A DNA stretch of 64,000 bases from Granulosicoccus sp. Lineage in GTDB: Bacteria > Pseudomonadota > Gammaproteobacteria > Granulosicoccales > Granulosicoccaceae. Below are positions 18,775-28,487 of the stretch, in pieces. Under the pieces are notes generated by a model that was not told where the DNA came from, searched no databases, and worked only from the letters and a program-made list of their open reading frames with translations. Position 1 is the first letter of the stretch; each line of letters begins with the position of its first letter. Made by a program: the position numbers and the translations under genes. Where the stretch lies: contig JAHDGK010000006.1 in assembly GCA_020627685.1 (NCBI GenBank), positions 62,001 to 126,000 of the forward strand, read 5' to 3'.

Positions 18775-20475
18775 TTAAGGTTGTTCCGAATACAACACTA
18801 CAACACGTTGTTGTGAGTCCTTCGCATTGTCAGGGAGAACAGCTGCAGCAGCATCTTCACCCAGGCCTGTCAGGGCTTTGATCTTGGTGTAGTCCATGCC
18901 ATTTTGAATCAGGTATGAACGCACATTAGTCGCTCGCAATTCAGCGAGCTTTTGATTATAGAAAGCAGAACCGCTTCGATCTGTAAATCCGAATATGGAT
19001 ACACCAATCGTGCGATTTTTTTCCTGAGCGATAAATGAGTTCAGGACCTTCGCCGCATCGGCAGTGATATCAGAACTGTTGGTATCAAAGTAGATTTTGT
19101 ATTCGACTTTGCGACCTTCGCTACGAGCGCGAAGCTCTTCTTTGGTCACGAAGCTCTGTGACGCCAGTTGCTCTACTTTCTCCTGCACGTTTGACAGGGT
19201 GTTTACCAAATCAGGATCGGTTCGGTTAACCGATTCGAGACGACGCTCAAGCGCGCTGATTTGAGACTCTAAAGCACTCTGAATTTTTAGGGCATTGTCT
19301 GCTTCGGTTGAAGAGGCCGGTAGTTCCTGCACGCGCTGCTCCAGCGTTCTGATTCGATCTTTCGTCGTGTCTATCAACGCCTCAAGCTCGGATGAATTCT
19401 GGTCTTCGCGCGTGTTCTCAAGTTGAGTCTGTGCTCGAGCCAGTTGATCTCTGATTTCTGCCTGAACAGTTTCTATCGACAATGATTCGCTGGTGGTTTT
19501 CAGCTTCTCGATATCACTGGTGATACCCGCAAGTACTCGATTGCTCTCATCGTTTTGCGATTTGATGCTGGCGATATCGGTGCTTAAAGATTGCAGTTGG
19601 TCGTTCAGGCTTCCGATGCGTCTGGAGTCGGTATTAACAGTTTGTAGCTTCTCTTCTAATGAGCCGAAACGCTCGTCAATGCCGGCACTCAAGGATGCCA
19701 GTGCAGCACCTGTTGGTGCGGATGCTGATCCTTCAGCAGCTGCCGAAGACTCCTGCGTCTGCTGGGCCAGGGCCGCCAGGGTATCCAAACGACTATCCAG
19801 TGAATTGCTTCGTTCATCGACGCTGGCGATGTCGCTGGCAATCTTGGCTTGCTGCTCAGAAACACTGCTTTGTAACGCCAGAACATCTGCGCCAAGAGTC
19901 TGTAAGCCCTCTTGAATGCCCGCGATGTCACCGCCAAACGTTTGCTCGTCCAGTCGACGCATGAGCAAGTCGAGGCGCTTATCAATGGCATCGATTCGCG
20001 CCAGCTTCTCGTCTTCGCTGTCGACAATCGATTGAATAGATGCCTCAGTAGAAGCCAGAGAGCTCTGAACGGTACTTAACGAGGCCTGCAAACCTTCTTG
20101 TTGTGCAATGGCTTCAGCCAGTTTTGAACCGGTATCCGCACGAAGTTCATCGGTGGCCGTTGTCAGCGCAATGATTTCGTCACCTGATTCATCGTCATTA
20201 GGTGACAGGACCATTTCTTCCAGCTTCGCCAGTCGCGACGTCAGGGCGGCAGTGGCCTCAGCCTGGCGATTTTCCTGTTCGACCGCCAGGTCAGCTTTTT
20301 CTTCGATTAATACGGGGTTGGATTCGCGGATGGCGTTGAAACCCACTTTCAGTCGATCCACGGTTGACACTGCCTGGGACTGCAAATCGTCCAAAGTGCC
20401 TTCCGGGTTCTGATATTTCCAAGCACCGCCGCCTAGTCCTAAGGCCACGACTGCGGTCAATAAGAGTTTTTTCAT
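18775..20475 (-). CDS. Long coiled-coil protein with C-terminal OmpA (peptidoglycan-binding) domain
   Basis: Starting at the internal ATG at 20475 gives MKKLLLTAVVALGLGGGAW, a clear signal peptide or membrane anchor. The upstream ATG at 20532 would add 19 residues ahead of it and is less likely. About 420 residues of heptad-rich, Gln/Ser/Asp/Leu-rich coiled coil follow. The last ~115 residues are an OmpA_C domain (YKIYFDTNSSDI, FGFTDRSG, NQKLAELRA), which binds peptidoglycan. The protein would span part of the periplasm and tether cell wall to membrane. The specific role is unknown. It follows glgB by 109 nt and precedes pncA by 21 nt. Confidence 0.8.
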   Translation of the reverse strand: MKKLLLTAVVALGLGGGAWKYQNPEGTLDDLQSQAVSTVDRLKVGFNAIRESNPVLIEEKADLAVEQENRQAEATAALTSRLAKLEEMVLSPNDDESGDEIIALTTATDELRADTGSKLAEAIAQQEGLQASLSTVQSSLASTEASIQSIVDSEDEKLARIDAIDKRLDLLMRRLDEQTFGGDIAGIQEGLQTLGADVLALQSSVSEQQAKIASDIASVDERSNSLDSRLDTLAALAQQTQESSAAAEGSASAPTGAALASLSAGIDERFGSLEEKLQTVNTDSRRIGSLNDQLQSLSTDIASIKSQNDESNRVLAGITSDIEKLKTTSESLSIETVQAEIRDQLARAQTQLENTREDQNSSELEALIDTTKDRIRTLEQRVQELPASSTEADNALKIQSALESQISALERRLESVNRTDPDLVNTLSNVQEKVEQLASQSFVTKEELRARSEGRKVEYKIYFDTNSSDITADAAKVLNSFIAQEKNRTIGVSIFGFTDRSGSAFYNQKLAELRATNVRSYLIQNGMDYTKIKALTGLGEDAAAAVLPDNAKDSQQRVVVLYSEQP

Positions 20476-20584
20476 AGTATTGAGGGACCCATCTTCTATA
20501 TTTTGCGTGTGCCCAAACGTCATGCAGGGCACTTTGGAGCCGGATTAACTACCGGCCAATTTCATAAGATGGGCGAAGTGTATC

Positions 20585-22798
20585 TCAGGCTTCGGTCGGG
20601 TTGCCAGTCCACTCGAGAATCAATACACCTAAAGGCGGTAAAGTCAGGGCCAAAGAAGCGGGCCGTGAGTGCGCTCCCGTGGAATTTGCGGTCAAATTTG
20701 CGCCGTTTGACGCATGATTGCCCTGACCGCTGCCGCCGTAGCGTTCATCGTCGCTATTGAGTATTTCGCGGTAGTTTCCTATCTCATTGACGCCAATGAC
20801 GTAGGAGTTGCGGATGACCGGGGTGAAATTGCACACAGTAATGCAGTGTCTGGCGCGGTCACTGGAATAGCGATAAAAAGACACTACGCTTTGTTCGACG
20901 TCATCGCAATCAATCCATTCGAAGCCAGCGGCCTCACAATCGGTCTCATGAAGTGCTGGATGTTCTTTATAGAGGGTATTTAAATCTCGTACGAGTAATT
21001 GCAGCCCTTGATGTTTCGCTTCTTCCAGAAGGTGCCATTGAATGCTGCCGTCATGCTGCCATTCGCTGTACTGACCAATTTCACCACCCATAAAGTTAAG
21101 CTTCTTACCCGGGTAGCTGAACATCATGGCGTACAGGGCGCGAAGGTTAGCGAATTTCTGCCAATCATCTCCCGGCATTTTATTGATCATCGATCCCTTT
21201 CCATACACGACTTCGTCGTGCGAGAAGGGCAACGTAAAGTTTTCGCTAAACGCGTAGATCATGCCGAAGGTCAGGTTATTGTGGTGGTACTTGCGGTAAG
21301 CGGCATCTTTACTCATGTAGTCAAGGGTGTCGTGCATCCACCCCATATTCCATTTAAAGGTAAAACCCAGGCCGTTGTTATAGGTCGGGTGACTGACACC
21401 TGGGAAGGAGGTTGATTCTTCTGCCATAGTGATTCCCCCTTCGGCGTGAACAAGAATGTTCATGCGCTTGAGAAAATCGATGGCCTCAAGATTCTCGCGT
21501 CCTCCGTGCCGGTTCGGAATCCACTGGCCTTGTTCGCGTGAGTAATCCAGATAGAGCATGGAAGCCACAGCATCTACTCGCAGACCGTCAAGGTGAAACT
21601 CTCTGATCCAATACAGTGCATTGCTCAGGAGGTAATTGGAAACCTCGCGGCGTCCGAAGTTATAAATGAGAGTTTGCCAGTCTTGGTGCATGCCCTGGCG
21701 AGGATCGGCATGTTCGTAAAGATGCGTACCGTCGAATTGCCCCAGACCGTGTTCATCTGTGGGGAAGTGCGCCGGGACCCAATCCATAATGACACCGATA
21801 TCCGCTGCATGGCAGGCATCGACAAAGTGCCGGAAATCATCAGGGCTGCCGAAGCGGGAGGTCGGTGCAAACAAACCGATAGGTTGGTAGCCCCATGAAC
21901 CTTCGAATGGATGTTCGGTGATCGGCATAAGCTCTATGTGAGTAAATCCGTTCTCCAGCACATAGGGAATGAGGGTCTTCGCCAGCTCTACGTAGGTCAG
22001 TGAGTTTCCGTGCAAGTTCAGTTGCCATGAACCTGCGTGAACCTCGTAAATTGAGATGGGTTGTGAGCGCATATCCAGGCCTTTTTTGCGGCTTTGATAA
22101 TCGTCGTCACTCCAGATAAATTTACTGTCGAAAACGATGGATGCATTTCCGGGAGGTTGCTCAAAGTAGGGGGCATAGGGGTCGTGTTTCAACGGTAACA
22201 AGTTGCCCGTGCTGTCACTTATTTCGAACTTATAGAGTGTGCCGTTATCCACACCCGGAATAAAAATATCCCATACGCCACTGCCCGGATGGGCGCGCAT
22301 GACATGGCGTCTGCCATCCCACTCGTTAAAGTTGCCGACAACACTGACCCGGCTGGCATTGGGTGCCCATACAGCGAAATGGGTTCCTCTTACGGATTGC
22401 CATTCCATAAGGTGTGAGCCCAATGTTTTGTATAGCCATTCGTGGGTGCCTTCATTAAACAAGTGCCTGTCCATTTCGCCAATGGGCGAATCCATGCAAT
22501 AGGCATCGACAATGTCCCAGCTGTGCTCACCTTGAGTCAGTTCCAGATGGTAGGACTCAGGAAAGTCTTTGAGCGTGACCTCAAACAAACCTTTGTCGTG
22601 GGTTTTCGACATAGGGCTTTTGACGCCGTTGCTGTCCACCAACACTGCAGTATGTGCATGCGGTTGAAAACTTCGAACCACACAAGTTTTATCTGACTGA
22701 GAATCTGCAACACTGTGCGGGCCAAGCACAGAAAAAATATCTCTGTGTTGTCCTTCTACAATGGCGTCAGCCGTGTCGTTGTCTAGCGTAGGGTTCAT
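20585..22798 (-). CDS. glgB: 1,4-alpha-glucan branching enzyme
   Basis: The enzyme creates alpha-1,6 branches in glycogen. The 737-residue GH13 protein has an N-terminal CBM48-type region (~25-240, including GNFNEWDGRRH), the catalytic barrel with nucleophile D409 (DGLRVDA), acid E460 (TMAEEST) and D528 (FSHDEVVYGKGS), and a C-terminal beta domain. Length matches E. coli GlgB (728). It overlaps glgA by 4 nt and is therefore translationally coupled to it. It is the last enzyme gene of the leftward glgC-glgA-glgB run. Confidence 0.96.
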   Translation of the reverse strand: MNPTLDNDTADAIVEGQHRDIFSVLGPHSVADSQSDKTCVVRSFQPHAHTAVLVDSNGVKSPMSKTHDKGLFEVTLKDFPESYHLELTQGEHSWDIVDAYCMDSPIGEMDRHLFNEGTHEWLYKTLGSHLMEWQSVRGTHFAVWAPNASRVSVVGNFNEWDGRRHVMRAHPGSGVWDIFIPGVDNGTLYKFEISDSTGNLLPLKHDPYAPYFEQPPGNASIVFDSKFIWSDDDYQSRKKGLDMRSQPISIYEVHAGSWQLNLHGNSLTYVELAKTLIPYVLENGFTHIELMPITEHPFEGSWGYQPIGLFAPTSRFGSPDDFRHFVDACHAADIGVIMDWVPAHFPTDEHGLGQFDGTHLYEHADPRQGMHQDWQTLIYNFGRREVSNYLLSNALYWIREFHLDGLRVDAVASMLYLDYSREQGQWIPNRHGGRENLEAIDFLKRMNILVHAEGGITMAEESTSFPGVSHPTYNNGLGFTFKWNMGWMHDTLDYMSKDAAYRKYHHNNLTFGMIYAFSENFTLPFSHDEVVYGKGSMINKMPGDDWQKFANLRALYAMMFSYPGKKLNFMGGEIGQYSEWQHDGSIQWHLLEEAKHQGLQLLVRDLNTLYKEHPALHETDCEAAGFEWIDCDDVEQSVVSFYRYSSDRARHCITVCNFTPVIRNSYVIGVNEIGNYREILNSDDERYGGSGQGNHASNGANLTANSTGAHSRPASLALTLPPLGVLILEWTGNPTEA

Positions 22799-24369
22799 GT
22801 ATAGAGTTCTGATAAGTAGCGCTGTGCGCTGTCATGCCACTGGAATTTTTCTGCACTGGCAGCTTGGGAAATCGCAGTAAATGCGGCGGCTTGTGTTTCC
22901 CGTTGAGTTAAAACATCGTTAAAGCGTTGGACCAAGGCAGTTGCCTGTTCGGTCATGGAGTTTCCTGAAAACAAATAACCGGTATCGTTATCGCGAATCG
23001 TATCTTTAAGTCCGCCGACTGCATGGGCCAGGCAGGGTTGTCCATGACGCATAGACAGCATTTGGCTGATACCACAGGGTTCGAAGGAACTGGGCATTAA
23101 AAACACATCGCCGTTGCTAAATAAAAGGTCTGACAGGCGCTCTGAATATTGTTTGAAAAATAAGAAATGCGGGTATTTGGCTGCCAGATTTTGACACTGC
23201 TGTTCCAGCGCTTTGTCTCCGGTGCCTAGCATCATTAACAAGCCTCGTCCTTGTAAGGATTCAAGCATGGCTTCCAAAGGAAGTTGACCATCGGGCAAGG
23301 CATGTAGCAATAGGGCCATTTTTTGTTCGGTCAGTCTGCCGACACTGGTGATGATGTGGTTTGGCGTTGACTGTGTTTGCCAGCGCAGCAATCGTTGATG
23401 GGCCATATAGTCTGCAGTCGTCAGCGTACTTTGCAGGCCAATCATGCGTAGCATCTCATCACTGGTGTCAGCGATAAAACGATGCCAGTCTTTAGCATTC
23501 TGTTCGTTGGGTTTTGCCTCTTCGGGATAATCGATACCGTTGATGATTCCCACAAGGCGATGCTCTTCAGCTGCGATTTGTAAATCTTGTTCTAGTCCTT
23601 CGCCACCGTGGAAACCTCGGGAAGGATCATTAGCCTGAATAATTTCTGTCGCGTAGGTGGGTGACACCGTATGCACTCTATCTGCATAGCGAACTGCTGC
23701 GGCTATTGGATTGATGCAGTGCGGCCAACGAGGATCTGCCAGCTGTGAGCGATCATAGTGCAAATGGGGATACCAGGCTTCAAGTGATGAGGCGCTTTGT
23801 GAAAAAGGACGTATCCCTTGCAGCGCCAGATTGTGAATACTGAAAACGCAATGCAGCGATTGCAGTGACTGGAATTCAGGATCGAACTGAATCAGTACGG
23901 TGGCAAGAGCGCTGTGCCAATCGTGGAGGTGCAACACTTCTATTGGGTCGAGTAGACCAACCTTTATTGCTCGTAAGCTGGCAATACAAAACAAAGCAAA
24001 CTTATTGGCATCGGTAGCAAACGGCTGACTTGCATCATCGTCGCAATAAACGGCGCCCGGACCGCCCGCCGCAAACAACGGGTGGTGCAATACCAGATAG
24101 CGTACCCCTGCATCACGGTTGGCGAACACTTCATAGAGTTCTATGCGTTCTGGTCGGCCGCGGAATCCTGCAGTAAAAGCACCCACCAAACTCGCTTCGG
24201 GTAACAAGTGAAACGCACCGTAAGCGGGAATGACAACGGAGACTTGGGCACCTTGTTGCGCAAGTGCTTTGGGAATGTCCCTGACCACATCGCCAATACC
24301 GCCCACCTTGCCACCCGGGATAACATCGTTCTCGGACGCAAGCATACAAATGTGGGTTGGGGAAGACAT
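22795..24369 (-). CDS. glgA: Glycogen synthase (ADP-glucose)
   Basis: This GT5 glycosyltransferase of 524 residues elongates alpha-1,4-glucan from ADP-glucose. The N-terminal nucleotide-sugar motif reads KVGGIGDV (21-28), a variant of the usual KTGGLADV. GRLTEQK and the C-terminal SSFEPCGISQM acceptor region are present, with the catalytic-type glutamate in FEPCG. It lies 134 nt after glgC and overlaps glgB by 4 nt. A start at 24369 agrees with the conserved MxxxICMLASE opening. Confidence 0.94.
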   Translation of the reverse strand: MSSPTHICMLASENDVIPGGKVGGIGDVVRDIPKALAQQGAQVSVVIPAYGAFHLLPEASLVGAFTAGFRGRPERIELYEVFANRDAGVRYLVLHHPLFAAGGPGAVYCDDDASQPFATDANKFALFCIASLRAIKVGLLDPIEVLHLHDWHSALATVLIQFDPEFQSLQSLHCVFSIHNLALQGIRPFSQSASSLEAWYPHLHYDRSQLADPRWPHCINPIAAAVRYADRVHTVSPTYATEIIQANDPSRGFHGGEGLEQDLQIAAEEHRLVGIINGIDYPEEAKPNEQNAKDWHRFIADTSDEMLRMIGLQSTLTTADYMAHQRLLRWQTQSTPNHIITSVGRLTEQKMALLLHALPDGQLPLEAMLESLQGRGLLMMLGTGDKALEQQCQNLAAKYPHFLFFKQYSERLSDLLFSNGDVFLMPSSFEPCGISQMLSMRHGQPCLAHAVGGLKDTIRDNDTGYLFSGNSMTEQATALVQRFNDVLTQRETQAAAFTAISQAASAEKFQWHDSAQRYLSELYT

Positions 24370-24484
24370 ATTAATTGGCGCTTTTATGTGGCTTTAGACA
24401 ATAAATACTGGGCAATAATCGGCCCGATTGCAGCCTGAGACACCTCGTTTATTCTGAATAAGGTGCCCTGCAGGATGTTGATAG

Positions 24485-24517
24485 ACCGTGTAACACGAAG
24501 GTTTTATCGTACACGGT
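24485..24517. repeat. 8-bp inverted repeat spanning the glgC stop codon
   Basis: ACCGTGTA and TACACGGT flank a 17-nt loop, and the arms straddle the glgC termination region at 24504. It is the only symmetric element in the 134-nt glgC-glgA gap. No T-run follows in the transcription direction, so it would be at most a partial terminator or a processing hairpin. Confidence 0.35.
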
Positions 24518-25775
24518 GTAACATTTGCCCGAAATCACTGGGTGTCACAAGCGTTATGCCACTCTCGGTAACTCGGAACCCGCGTTCACGATCCGCATCG
24601 GGATCAATTCCGATCTCAGTCCCTTCTTCAAGAATGGTACCTGAATCGACGATAGCCTTACGAATTCTGCAATTTCTACCGACGTCAACATCAGGAAGAA
24701 TGACAGAGTCTTCTACTTTACTGTAGGAGCGGACTCTGACGTTGCTGAACAAGAGTGAACGACTCACTGTGCCGCCTGACACGATGCAACCGCCAGAGAC
24801 AATACAATTGAGCGCCATACCCCGTCTGTCACCAACATCGTGAACAAATTTTGCCGACGGAAGTTGCATTTGATAGGTGTATACGGGCCAATCCTGATCG
24901 TATAAGTTGAGTTCGGGTTCGGAACCAACCAGTTCCATATTGGCTTCCCAAAACGCATCGATGGTACCGACGTCACGCCAGTAGGGTTGGCCTTCAGGTT
25001 GATCGTCACCGAGTCGAAACGCGTAAACGGATCCGGACGCTACGATGCGTGGAAGGATATCTTTACCAAAATCGTGCGAGCTTCCTTCGGCATCTGCATC
25101 GTGAATTAATTCGTCGTAAAGGAACTCTGTATTGAATACATAGTTACCCATGGAGGCTAAGACTCGACCCGGTTTTCCCGGTATTTCTGCAGGCACAGCA
25201 GGTTTTTCCTGAAACTCGAGTACTTTGCCGTTCTCGTCCACCTTAACGACTCCGAAGGCACCTGCAGCCTCTTCAGCTGAGACTTCTACGCAGCATAAGG
25301 TCATTGCGGCTTGACGTTGATCGTGTGCGGCAACAAGCGGACCGTAGTCCATTTTATAGATGTGATCGCCACCGAGTACGAGTACAAACTTGGGTTTGTG
25401 GGTGCGAATAATATCCAGATTCTGGAAGACCGCATCGGCTGTACCTTTGTACCAACCTTCATCGACCCGTTTAGACGCGGGCAGAATTTCGACAAACTCT
25501 CCAAACTCCGCTTTGAAGCCTGACCATCCCCGGCTGATATGCCTGACCAGCGAGTGCGCTTTATATTGCGTAGCCACCCCGACTCTGCGAATGCCTGAAT
25601 TTATACAGTTGGAAAGAACAAAATCAATGATGCGAAATTTTCCGCCGAAAGGCACAGCCGGTTTGGCTCTCCAATGGGTTAACTCGTGAAGTCGACTGCC
25701 TTGTCCGCCAGCGAGTATCAGTGCGAGCGTGTCACGTGTTAGTCGGGATATGTGTCTTTCGTCTATAGTGCTCAA
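24504..25775 (-). CDS. glgC: Glucose-1-phosphate adenylyltransferase
   Basis: The enzyme makes ADP-glucose from ATP and glucose-1-phosphate, the committed and allosterically controlled step of glycogen synthesis. The 423-residue protein has the nucleotidyltransferase loop [10 protein letters not shown] (20-29), the [15 protein letters not shown] substrate block (38-52), HIYKMDY, and a C-terminal left-handed beta-helix ([21 protein letters not shown]). It starts the leftward glg operon and is divergent from glgP across 167 nt. Confidence 0.96.
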   Translation of the reverse strand: MSTIDERHISRLTRDTLALILAGGQGSRLHELTHWRAKPAVPFGGKFRIIDFVLSNCINSGIRRVGVATQYKAHSLVRHISRGWSGFKAEFGEFVEILPASKRVDEGWYKGTADAVFQNLDIIRTHKPKFVLVLGGDHIYKMDYGPLVAAHDQRQAAMTLCCVEVSAEEAAGAFGVVKVDENGKVLEFQEKPAVPAEIPGKPGRVLASMGNYVFNTEFLYDELIHDADAEGSSHDFGKDILPRIVASGSVYAFRLGDDQPEGQPYWRDVGTIDAFWEANMELVGSEPELNLYDQDWPVYTYQMQLPSAKFVHDVGDRRGMALNCIVSGGCIVSGGTVSRSLLFSNVRVRSYSKVEDSVILPDVDVGRNCRIRKAIVDSGTILEEGTEIGIDPDADRERGFRVTESGITLVTPSDFGQMLHRVR

Positions 25776-25942
25776 GTGGTCACCTTTTTTTTGACTCTAT
25801 GCCTCCAGCTTAACGTTGTTTGGGGTGATAAGGCAAAGGACTTGTGACAGTAATCGAATAATTTGTGACTTGCTTGCATGGTCTTTGCGTCCTGTTACTT
25901 TCATTGACACTCTATACTTACCGATTATCGAAAAAATCAGGC

Positions 25943-28480
25943 ATGGCTAATTCAAATTCAATCCGTGGTACTGCGGAAAGCTCGGTATCAAAAACAATGC
26001 GGGCCGGAGAAAAGGCGTGGGGTGATGCTTTGCCTGAATTAGGTAACGACAGCACAGCCCTCAAGCAATCCATCGCCCAGCATTATTCACAAACCTATGG
26101 TCGTGACATAGATGCGGCGCCTGCTCACTATTTGTATAAAGCAGCTGCACTGAGTGTCCGCGATCGCTTAATGGATGACTGGCGCTTTACACGTCAGGCG
26201 TCAGAGCAATCGGACGTGCGTCGAACCTGCTATCTGTCAATGGAGTTTTTGATGGGTAGGGCGTTTGGTAACGCCGTGCAGAATCTGGATTTATCAACAC
26301 AGCTACGTCGGGCTCTGGAAGATCTCGGCGTTGCAATGGAAGATATCGCAGAGCTTGAGCATGATGCCGGCTTGGGCAATGGTGGTCTGGGTAGACTGGC
26401 TGCGTGTTTTCTAGATAGCTGCGCCTCCTTGGCTCTGCCGGTAACCGGTTATGGCCTGCATTATCGCTACGGCATGTTCAGACAGTCTATCGAGAATGGT
26501 TGGCAGGTCGAGAGCCCTGATAACTGGCTGAGCGAAGGGCACGTGTGGGAACTCGAACGCCCTGAGATCGCCTGTCGCGTTCGTTTCGGCGGCCATGTAG
26601 AACTTATTCCAAGCTTACGTGGAGAAGTGACGCATCGTTGGGTCAACACCGATGACGTACTAGCCGTACCGTGCGATGTTCCTGTTCCGGGTCACAACAA
26701 TGGCATTGTCAATACCCTGAGATTATGGCGATCGGCCGCGACCGATGAATTCAACCTGAACGAATTTAATGCCGGTGGCTACACCGAGGCTGTGTCAGCT
26801 AAGAATGCAGCAGAGAACATCACCATGGTTCTCTATCCAAACGACAGTAGCGAAAACGGTAAGGTGCTGCGATTGCGGCAGCAGTACTTTCTTGTCTCTG
26901 CCAGCCTGCAAGATGCTATTAGAATCTGGTTGAGTAAGAACGATGATTTTTCAGGCTTTGCCAAAGCGCATTGTTTTCAATTAAACGATACGCATCCCAG
27001 CTTGGCTGTGCCGGAGCTCATGCGCTTACTGATCGATGAACACGACCTTGCCTGGGATGATGCCTGGGAAATTACTACGTCGGTTATGGCGTATACAAAC
27101 CACACCTTGTTGCCAGAAGCCTTAGAGTGTTGGTCGTTGAATATGATCGGCGCTTTGTTACCTCGACCCACGGAAATCATTCAGGAAATTAACCGGCGCT
27201 TCATGTTGCAGGTTACCGAAAGCCTGCCAGACAGGATGGAAGTGCAAGCACAGATGTCCATCATCTCCTTTGATTCCGTACCCGTTGTTCGCATGGCCCA
27301 TTTAGCTATCGTGGGAAGTTTTTCTGTCAATGGGGTTGCAGCATTGCATTCAGAATTACTTAAAACCGGGTTGTTCCGAAATTTTTATGATCTGTGGCCA
27401 GAGCGATTTAACAATAAAACGAATGGCGTTACTCAACGCCGGTGGCTAGCCAACTGTAATTTGCCCCTGCGTCAGTTGCTGGATGACACCATAGGCCAGA
27501 ATTGGATTAGTGACTTCGATGAACTAGAGAAGCTTGCCCCGTTGGCTGATGACTCCCAGATGCAAAAAAGTTGGAGAGAAATCAAACACACCAATAAGCA
27601 ACGCCTGGCCGATCTTATTTTTGATAAGACAGGAATTGAAGTAGACGCCTCTATGCTTTTCGATGTTCAGGTTAAGCGTATGCACGAATACAAGCGCCAG
27701 CTACTATGTGTTTTACACGCGGTGCATGTCTATCTTGAATTGCTTGACGGGAAATCTCACCCGGGGCGTTTAGTGCTTATTGCAGGTAAAGCGGCTCCTG
27801 GTTATCACATGGCAAAAGCTATCATTAAGCTGATTAATAACGTCGCGTCCGTTATCAACAATGACGTTAGGACTCGTGGAAAATTGCGCTTGGTTTTTCT
27901 TCCCGATTACAACGTCTCGGCGATGGAAGTCATTTGTCCGGCAGCAGATTTATCAGAACAAATCTCAACCGCGGGTAAAGAGGCCTCTGGTACCGGCAAT
28001 ATGAAGTTCATGATGAACGGTGCTGTCACTGTCGGCACACTCGATGGTGCGAACGTTGAGATTCTCGAAGCAGTCGGAGATGACAATTTCTTTTTGTTTG
28101 GTCTGAGCGTTGACGAGGTGGATTCGGTTCGTAACGGGTATGCTCCGTCTACGTTTATTGCTGCAGACAGTCGTTTACAGAAAATCTTTGATGCCTTCGA
28201 TTCCGGTTTGTTTGACGGTGGAGAAGCTGAGGTTATTAGAAGTGTGATCGATGCTGCGCGCAGCTCTGATGATCCGTGGTTAACCGTTGCTGATTTAGCG
28301 TCCTATCTTGATGCTCAGTTAGATGTTGAGAATGCGTGGTCTGATGAAGCATTGTGGACGCAGATGAGTATTCTGAATACGGCTAACAGTGCACGCTTCT
28401 CGACCGATAGAACGATGCGTGACTACAACCGTGATATCTGGAAGTTAGAATCCATTCCTTTACGGAACACGACCGGGTAG
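25943..28480 (+). CDS. glgP: Glycogen phosphorylase
   Basis: This GT35 enzyme releases glucose-1-phosphate from glycogen. The ATG at 25943 (MANSNSIRG) gives 845 residues, close to other bacterial enzymes. An in-frame GTG at 25865 would add a 26-residue hydrophobic leader and is thought not to be used. PLP binds K688 in GTGNMKFMMNG. VQVKRMHEYKRQLL and the N-terminal RTCYLSMEFLMGR block are intact. glgX follows after 7 nt, forming a degradative pair divergent from the biosynthetic operon. Confidence 0.95.
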   Translation: MANSNSIRGTAESSVSKTMRAGEKAWGDALPELGNDSTALKQSIAQHYSQTYGRDIDAAPAHYLYKAAALSVRDRLMDDWRFTRQASEQSDVRRTCYLSMEFLMGRAFGNAVQNLDLSTQLRRALEDLGVAMEDIAELEHDAGLGNGGLGRLAACFLDSCASLALPVTGYGLHYRYGMFRQSIENGWQVESPDNWLSEGHVWELERPEIACRVRFGGHVELIPSLRGEVTHRWVNTDDVLAVPCDVPVPGHNNGIVNTLRLWRSAATDEFNLNEFNAGGYTEAVSAKNAAENITMVLYPNDSSENGKVLRLRQQYFLVSASLQDAIRIWLSKNDDFSGFAKAHCFQLNDTHPSLAVPELMRLLIDEHDLAWDDAWEITTSVMAYTNHTLLPEALECWSLNMIGALLPRPTEIIQEINRRFMLQVTESLPDRMEVQAQMSIISFDSVPVVRMAHLAIVGSFSVNGVAALHSELLKTGLFRNFYDLWPERFNNKTNGVTQRRWLANCNLPLRQLLDDTIGQNWISDFDELEKLAPLADDSQMQKSWREIKHTNKQRLADLIFDKTGIEVDASMLFDVQVKRMHEYKRQLLCVLHAVHVYLELLDGKSHPGRLVLIAGKAAPGYHMAKAIIKLINNVASVINNDVRTRGKLRLVFLPDYNVSAMEVICPAADLSEQISTAGKEASGTGNMKFMMNGAVTVGTLDGANVEILEAVGDDNFFLFGLSVDEVDSVRNGYAPSTFIAADSRLQKIFDAFDSGLFDGGEAEVIRSVIDAARSSDDPWLTVADLASYLDAQLDVENAWSDEALWTQMSILNTANSARFSTDRTMRDYNRDIWKLESIPLRNTTG

Positions 28481-28487
28481 ACCCATT

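Noticed and set aside
19493-19915. 140-codon frame opposite the coiled-coil OmpA gene
   Set aside because: Long antisense frames are expected opposite biased coiled-coil codons; no motif or ribosome site.
25865-25942. Upstream GTG start for glgP adding a hydrophobic leader
   Set aside because: Glycogen phosphorylase is cytosolic and the ATG at 25943 gives normal length; the leader resembles no signal peptide with a proper cleavage site.
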